Made by a program: the position numbers and the translations under genes. A stretch of DNA of 10,000 nucleotides from Rheinheimera sp. Its GTDB lineage: Bacteria > Pseudomonadota > Gammaproteobacteria > Enterobacterales > Alteromonadaceae. Positions within the stretch are counted from its first letter, which is position 1, and every line of letters begins with the position of its first letter. Positions 6,432 through 10,000 of the stretch are shown here, piece after piece. The stretch covers positions 1 through 10,000 of the forward strand of contig NZ_JAIWOI010000274.1 of the NCBI RefSeq assembly GCF_020217005.1, written 5' to 3'. Below the pieces are notes generated by a model. That model was not told the DNA's origin, did no database searches, and worked only from the letters and a program-made list of their open reading frames with translations.

Positions 6432-8738
6432 TTATACCTTGAATGCTCTGGCATTGGTTAATAACTCAGTGGCAAGTTTTTCCTGCTCTTTTGCCGTCTG
6501 GTTTAACTCGGTCATAGCTTGTTCAGTGTGCTCTGCTAAGCCTTGAACTGCAGTAAGCTCATCGCGCATTTGTTGATTCTGTTGATACTGCTGTTCGCTG
6601 GAATTTGCGATATCAGAGGTCGCAATACTCACCTCTGCGATCAATTTTTTAATTTCGGCCAGAGCATGTAGCGCCTGTTCCGAACCAGAAACACATAATT
6701 CAGCGCTTTGGCGCTCTTTTGCTAAATCCAGCGCAGTCTCGTCAACGGTGATCATTAATCTGTTTAACATTTGCTGAATTTCCATTGTTGCCTGGCGCGT
6801 GCTACCTGATAAGCGCCGGACTTCATCTGCGACCACCGCAAAACCGCGGCCATGTTCTCCGGCTCGTGCCGCTTCAATAGCGGCGTTTAACGCCAACAGG
6901 TTGGTTTGTTCTGAAATACCCTTAATGGTATCCAGCACTGTGACTATATCTGTAGCCGCAGAACGAAGTTGATCCATACTTTGGCTTGAAGAGCTGACTT
7001 GATCTGCAAGGTGGCGCATTGAACTGGCGACGCTGTTGACGGCTTGATAGCCAGCATCCGCTTGCTGATTGGCATGATGGGCCTGAACTGCACTGCTGCG
7101 CAATTGACCCGCTGACTGCTGCAACTGGAGATCCAGGCTTTGCGACTGATGCAATAAATGGCTTATGGCGGCACCTTGCTGGATAGCCGAGCTTTTGCAT
7201 TCCTGACTAATTTGCAGGTTCTGAGTAGCCGCAGACGCGCTTTGCTCTGATGTACTGCTTAGTTTTGCTACCAAAGTAGAAAAAGAACCAAAAAGTTTAC
7301 TTAAAGCAGCCCCGATATCTGACAGTTCGTCTTTGGTGTTTAACTCGAAACGTACTGTTAAATCGTGAGATTGTGCTGAATGTTCAATACGTTGATGCAG
7401 TGTCAGCATAGGTTTGGCAAAACGCTTAGCAAGCAAATGAACCAGCCAGATGACCAGTACGCCTAAGATCAAGACAGCAAGCAGGGTACTTAATATCAGG
7501 TTTGTCCGAATAGTACTGACTGCAGCAAGACTTTCTGCAGCATCTTGTTGCACTATAAGTGCATAGCGTTGCTGACCTATTCTTAACGGATGCCAACTTA
7601 TCAACGATTCTACACCACGATAATCCTTAGCCTCCGCTACACCTGATTCGCCCGCAAGGGCCTGATTGACTTGATCAAGCTGGATTTTGGCATACCCGCC
7701 CAAGCCATGGGGGCCTGCTTTAAATTGAGGATAATCCTGCATAAAGCGGTTTTTATCCACTAAGTATGGCCTTAGTTCGGTCACCAGACTTTGGTGTTGA
7801 TCTACCAAATATACATCTCCACTCTGACCTAAACCCAGGTCTTGCCATTTCCGATTTCCGGTCATCAAATCTGTGAACCGACTTATCGGATATTGAGCTA
7901 CTAAAAAACCGACTGGCGTATCTGCGCTGTTAGGATGAAATACGGGTACGCCAAAAAACAACACTTGTTGTTGAAAGTAGCCGCCAAATGCGCTTATCGC
8001 TGAGATTTTTAAACCGGCTTTAGGATTTTTCTTCAGACTATGAACTAACTTGGCTAGTTCAGTATCGGCAAAAGCACCGTTTTGTAAGTTGCTGGCAAAA
8101 ACAGGTCCTTTATTTACGTTATACAAAACATCCAGGCTATTTGCATCGACCAGCAGTAAGTCCTGAAAGCCATAACGTTGTACTATTTCTTTAAAACTGT
8201 TGTGATATTTTTTATGTTGCTGACCGTAAACTGAGCCGTCGCCTCTATCTTCCAGTAAGTGTTGCTTACCCAGAGGTTGTGGGTTGTCCGCCACGTAGTA
8301 CTTTTGCAGTAACAAAGTTTCAAATTTGGCTTTGTCGAGCCAAACTTTAGTGTTTGCTTTCAGTCCCTGAGTCTGAGCCTCGAAGTAAGGTTGGTATTTG
8401 TTGCTATACCAATCTGACATTTGTTGTTTAAGGCTATCAAGACCCGGCGCCTGGACTTCGTAACGGTAAGAGACAAACGGATTTTTGAAGCTATAAATAG
8501 CCTCTTGCGTCAGGCGATTGTGAGCCAATACATTCAGCAATTGCTGTTGGCTATCAATTTGAGTCAGCAGCATAGTGTGACGACTGGTAGCCAGCGCCTG
8601 AAATTGTTGCTCTGAACTTTGATGCACTGCGTCAGAGCTGTCTTTTAATGCTAATAATCCGCTGGTACTTGCTGACAAAATGACAGCCATAACGGTCAAC
8701 AGACCGGCTCCCAAGGTTAATTTTTTGGCGATATTCAT
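6432..8738 (-). CDS. Methyl-accepting chemotaxis protein with periplasmic Cache-like sensor
   Basis: This 768-residue transmembrane chemoreceptor signals through CheW/CheA to the flagellar motor. A signal-anchor helix (about 8-31) is followed by a large periplasmic region (about 35-408). That region has an N-terminal helical part, a first module around [20 protein letters not shown] (189-208) and a second around [20 protein letters not shown] (302-321), so it is probably a double-Cache-type sensor. The second transmembrane helix is about 413-437 and a HAMP domain follows (about 438-490). The signalling domain carries the conserved hairpin tip around 606-645, seen as [20 protein letters not shown] (608-627) and [15 protein letters not shown] (630-644). 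There is no C-terminal NWETF-type pentapeptide, so it does not tether CheR/CheB in that way. AGGAG at 8743-8747 is the ribosome binding site. No chemotaxis or flagellar genes are adjacent, so it is an orphan receptor with unknown ligand. I found no clear sigma-28 promoter. Confidence 0.95.
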   Translation of the reverse strand: MNIAKKLTLGAGLLTVMAVILSASTSGLLALKDSSDAVHQSSEQQFQALATSRHTMLLTQIDSQQQLLNVLAHNRLTQEAIYSFKNPFVSYRYEVQAPGLDSLKQQMSDWYSNKYQPYFEAQTQGLKANTKVWLDKAKFETLLLQKYYVADNPQPLGKQHLLEDRGDGSVYGQQHKKYHNSFKEIVQRYGFQDLLLVDANSLDVLYNVNKGPVFASNLQNGAFADTELAKLVHSLKKNPKAGLKISAISAFGGYFQQQVLFFGVPVFHPNSADTPVGFLVAQYPISRFTDLMTGNRKWQDLGLGQSGDVYLVDQHQSLVTELRPYLVDKNRFMQDYPQFKAGPHGLGGYAKIQLDQVNQALAGESGVAEAKDYRGVESLISWHPLRIGQQRYALIVQQDAAESLAAVSTIRTNLILSTLLAVLILGVLVIWLVHLLAKRFAKPMLTLHQRIEHSAQSHDLTVRFELNTKDELSDIGAALSKLFGSFSTLVAKLSSTSEQSASAATQNLQISQECKSSAIQQGAAISHLLHQSQSLDLQLQQSAGQLRSSAVQAHHANQQADAGYQAVNSVASSMRHLADQVSSSSQSMDQLRSAATDIVTVLDTIKGISEQTNLLALNAAIEAARAGEHGRGFAVVADEVRRLSGSTRQATMEIQQMLNRLMITVDETALDLAKERQSAELCVSGSEQALHALAEIKKLIAEVSIATSDIANSSEQQYQQNQQMRDELTAVQGLAEHTEQAMTELNQTAKEQEKLATELLTNARAFKV

Positions 8739-8863
8739 ACAACTCCTATCTCCACTTAGTTTCAGGCAGAAGCAGGGTAGAGATGAGTGGTTGCAAATTT
8801 ATGACAAAGTGGTCGCAGCAGAAATGAACGCTTGAATAACAACCATCATTGAAATTATATGTA

Positions 8864-8905
8864 ATAAGCTTATATCTTTATGGAATTTAACGATTTTGCT
8901 ATGAT
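8864..8905 (+). promoter_or_regulatory. Extended -10 promoter and palindrome upstream of the MBL-fold gene
   Basis: An extended -10 element TGCTATGAT (8897-8905) lies 37 bases before the start codon, with a weak -35 TTTATG (8877-8882) at 17-base spacing. The perfect 10-bp palindrome ATAAGCTTAT (8864-8873) sits just upstream of the -35 within an A/T-rich stretch (8851-8880), where a regulator could bind. Related persulfide dioxygenase genes are often under the ArsR-type repressor BigR or similar sulfide sensors; no such gene is in view, so operator identity is speculation. The 204-base spacer 8739-8942 also has to hold the promoter of the divergent chemotaxis gene, which I could not place with confidence. 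Confidence 0.5.
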
Positions 8906-8942
8906 AAGTCCCTGTTTGTTCACCTTTGAGTAGCGGCGGTCT

Positions 8943-9809
8943 ATGCAACAGCCAGTTGTCCATGCGTTTTTTGAGCCTCAGAGCTTCACTTACAGTTATT
9001 TAGTCTGGGATCCTCAGAGCAAAGAGGCAGCAGTGATCGATCCTGCACTTGAATTTGACGCTACTTCTGGTTCCATCGGTACCAGCCTCGCTGATCAGAT
9101 CATAGCGCAGGTTAAACAGCATAACCTTACTGTGCAATGGCTACTGGAAACTCATGTCCATGCAGACCACCTATCAGCTGCGCCTTATTTACAGCAAAGG
9201 TTGGGGGGGCGTACTGGCATAGGATCACGAATTACTGAAGTACAACAGTTGTTTAGCCAAGTGTTTAATTTGAAGCAGTTAAAAACAGATGGCTCAGTTT
9301 TTGGTAAACTTTTTGCCAATGGTGAAAGTTTTATGCTTGGCACCATCTGCTGTGCCGTGTTACACACCCCAGGACATACTCCTGCTTGTGTCAGTTATTG
9401 CATAGGGGATGCGGTCTTTGTCGGTGATACCTTGTTTATGCCGGATTATGGTTCAGCGCGTTGTGACTTCCCCGGCGGTGATGCAGCAACCTTGTACAGA
9501 TCAGTACAAAGGCTCTATAAGTTACCTGATGCCACCCGGATGTTTTTATGCCACGACTATAAAGCGCCTGGACGGGAACAGTTTGTCTGTGAAACCACTG
9601 TCGCGGCGCAAAAACAGCAGAATATCCATTTAAAGCAAGGTACCAGTGAGCAGGATTTTGTTGCGATGCGAAGCAGCAGGGACAAAACTCTGAGTATGCC
9701 AAAGCTACTCTTACCTTCGGTGCAGGTGAATGTGCAGGCAGGGCAGCTTCCGCAAGCAGAAGACAATGGTACTGTGTATTTGAAATTGCCTGTGAATTTG
9801 TTTTGTTAA
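8943..9809 (+). CDS. Metallo-beta-lactamase-fold protein, persulfide dioxygenase-like (ETHE1/Blh type)
   Basis: This 288-residue cytoplasmic protein belongs to the metallo-beta-lactamase fold. The ETHVHADHLSA motif gives H71, H73, D75 and H76; HTPGHTP gives H145; GDTLF gives D162; CHDY gives H204. GSARCDFPGGD (170-180) is a hallmark of the ETHE1/Blh/CstB persulfide dioxygenase group, which uses one Fe(II), bound by the equivalents of H71, H145 and D162, to oxidise glutathione persulfide to sulfite in sulfide detoxification. The C-terminal extension after residue 210 is typical of bacterial Blh-like members. A simpler glyoxalase II is less likely because of the CDFPGGD element. The ribosome binding site is weak (GGCGG before the ATG). 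The TAA stop overlaps the ribosome binding site of the next gene nine bases on, so the two are co-transcribed. No rhodanese or sulfite exporter is visible within the window. Confidence 0.88.
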   Translation: MQQPVVHAFFEPQSFTYSYLVWDPQSKEAAVIDPALEFDATSGSIGTSLADQIIAQVKQHNLTVQWLLETHVHADHLSAAPYLQQRLGGRTGIGSRITEVQQLFSQVFNLKQLKTDGSVFGKLFANGESFMLGTICCAVLHTPGHTPACVSYCIGDAVFVGDTLFMPDYGSARCDFPGGDAATLYRSVQRLYKLPDATRMFLCHDYKAPGREQFVCETTVAAQKQQNIHLKQGTSEQDFVAMRSSRDKTLSMPKLLLPSVQVNVQAGQLPQAEDNGTVYLKLPVNLFC

Positions 9810-9818
9810 GGACAGCAG

Positions 9819-10000
9819 ATGCAACTGGTTATAGCGACTGATATTTTTGGCTTACAACCAGAAGTACTTGCGGAGTTTAGCCAGCTTAGTTCGAGTTATC
9901 TTTGTGTTCAGCCTTACTCTCATCAACCACCAGTATTTACCGACGATAATGAGGCTTATAGCTATTTCGTCGAACAAGGTGGGCTTGAAGCCTATAGCAA
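9819..10000 (+). CDS. Dienelactone-hydrolase-like alpha/beta hydrolase, N-terminal part (cut by window edge)
   Basis: An open reading frame starts at the ATG at 9819, six bases after AAGGA (9808-9812), and stays open to the window end, giving 60 codons. It begins MQLVIATDIFGLQPEVLAEF, continues with a VQPYSHQPPVF segment, and then EAYSYFVEQGGLEAYS. The opening strand and the TDIFG turn resemble the start of small dienelactone-hydrolase-type alpha/beta hydrolases, where this loop forms the oxyanion region. The nucleophile, Asp and His of the triad would lie beyond the window, so the enzyme class is tentative. The nine-base gap to the upstream gene implies one operon. What a hydrolase would do with a persulfide-dioxygenase-like enzyme is not clear from the sequence. 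Confidence 0.6.
   Translation, partial: MQLVIATDIFGLQPEVLAEFSQLSSSYLCVQPYSHQPPVFTDDNEAYSYFVEQGGLEAYS

Noticed and set aside
8748..8942. Sigma-28 promoter for the chemotaxis gene
   Set aside because: Reading the minus strand I found no TAAAGTTT-N11-GCCGATAA-like pair; only weak sigma-70-like hexamers are present.

Overview
The window looks like chromosomal DNA of a gammaproteobacterium outside the enteric group, most likely an Alteromonadales/Chromatiales-type aquatic genus such as Rheinheimera or a close relative. The basis is the close match of the ABC-F protein to E. coli YbiT and of HtpX to its gammaproteobacterial form, the moderate base composition, and the gene mix. The genus is an inference; the class is well supported. 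Nothing suggests a prophage, plasmid or CRISPR locus.

Left part (1-2735): a divergent pair made of a MocR-type regulator (GntR helix-turn-helix fused to an aminotransferase-like PLP domain, minus strand) and a ten-helix EamA/DMT-family transporter (plus strand). A 122-base control region separates them. Two copies of an ERIC (enterobacterial repetitive intergenic consensus) element bracket the pair in the same orientation. The first runs off the left edge of the window and supplies the stop codon of the regulator. The second is a complete copy of about 127 bp between the transporter and the next promoter.

Middle part (2736-6416): four transcription units read on the plus strand, separated by intrinsic terminators. 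They are a YbiT-like ABC-F translation factor with a clear sigma-70 promoter and a perfect 10-bp hairpin in its leader, a Dps-family mini-ferritin, a candidate small RNA or attenuated leader of about 124 nt, and the membrane protease HtpX. HtpX ends in a hairpin shared with the convergent gene to its right. These units point to ribosome rescue/antibiotic response, iron and oxidative protection, and membrane protein quality control. They appear to be separate units rather than one operon.

Right part (6417-10000): a large methyl-accepting chemotaxis protein on the minus strand with a periplasmic Cache-like sensor. Divergent to it is a two-gene unit of a persulfide-dioxygenase-like (ETHE1/Blh type) metallo-beta-lactamase-fold protein and the first 60 codons of an alpha/beta-hydrolase-like protein cut by the window edge.

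The parts that ordinary gene annotation would miss are the ERIC copies and their effect on the regulator's C-terminus, the structured leader of the ABC-F gene, and the RNA candidate upstream of htpX. I did not find a convincing new multi-gene system.
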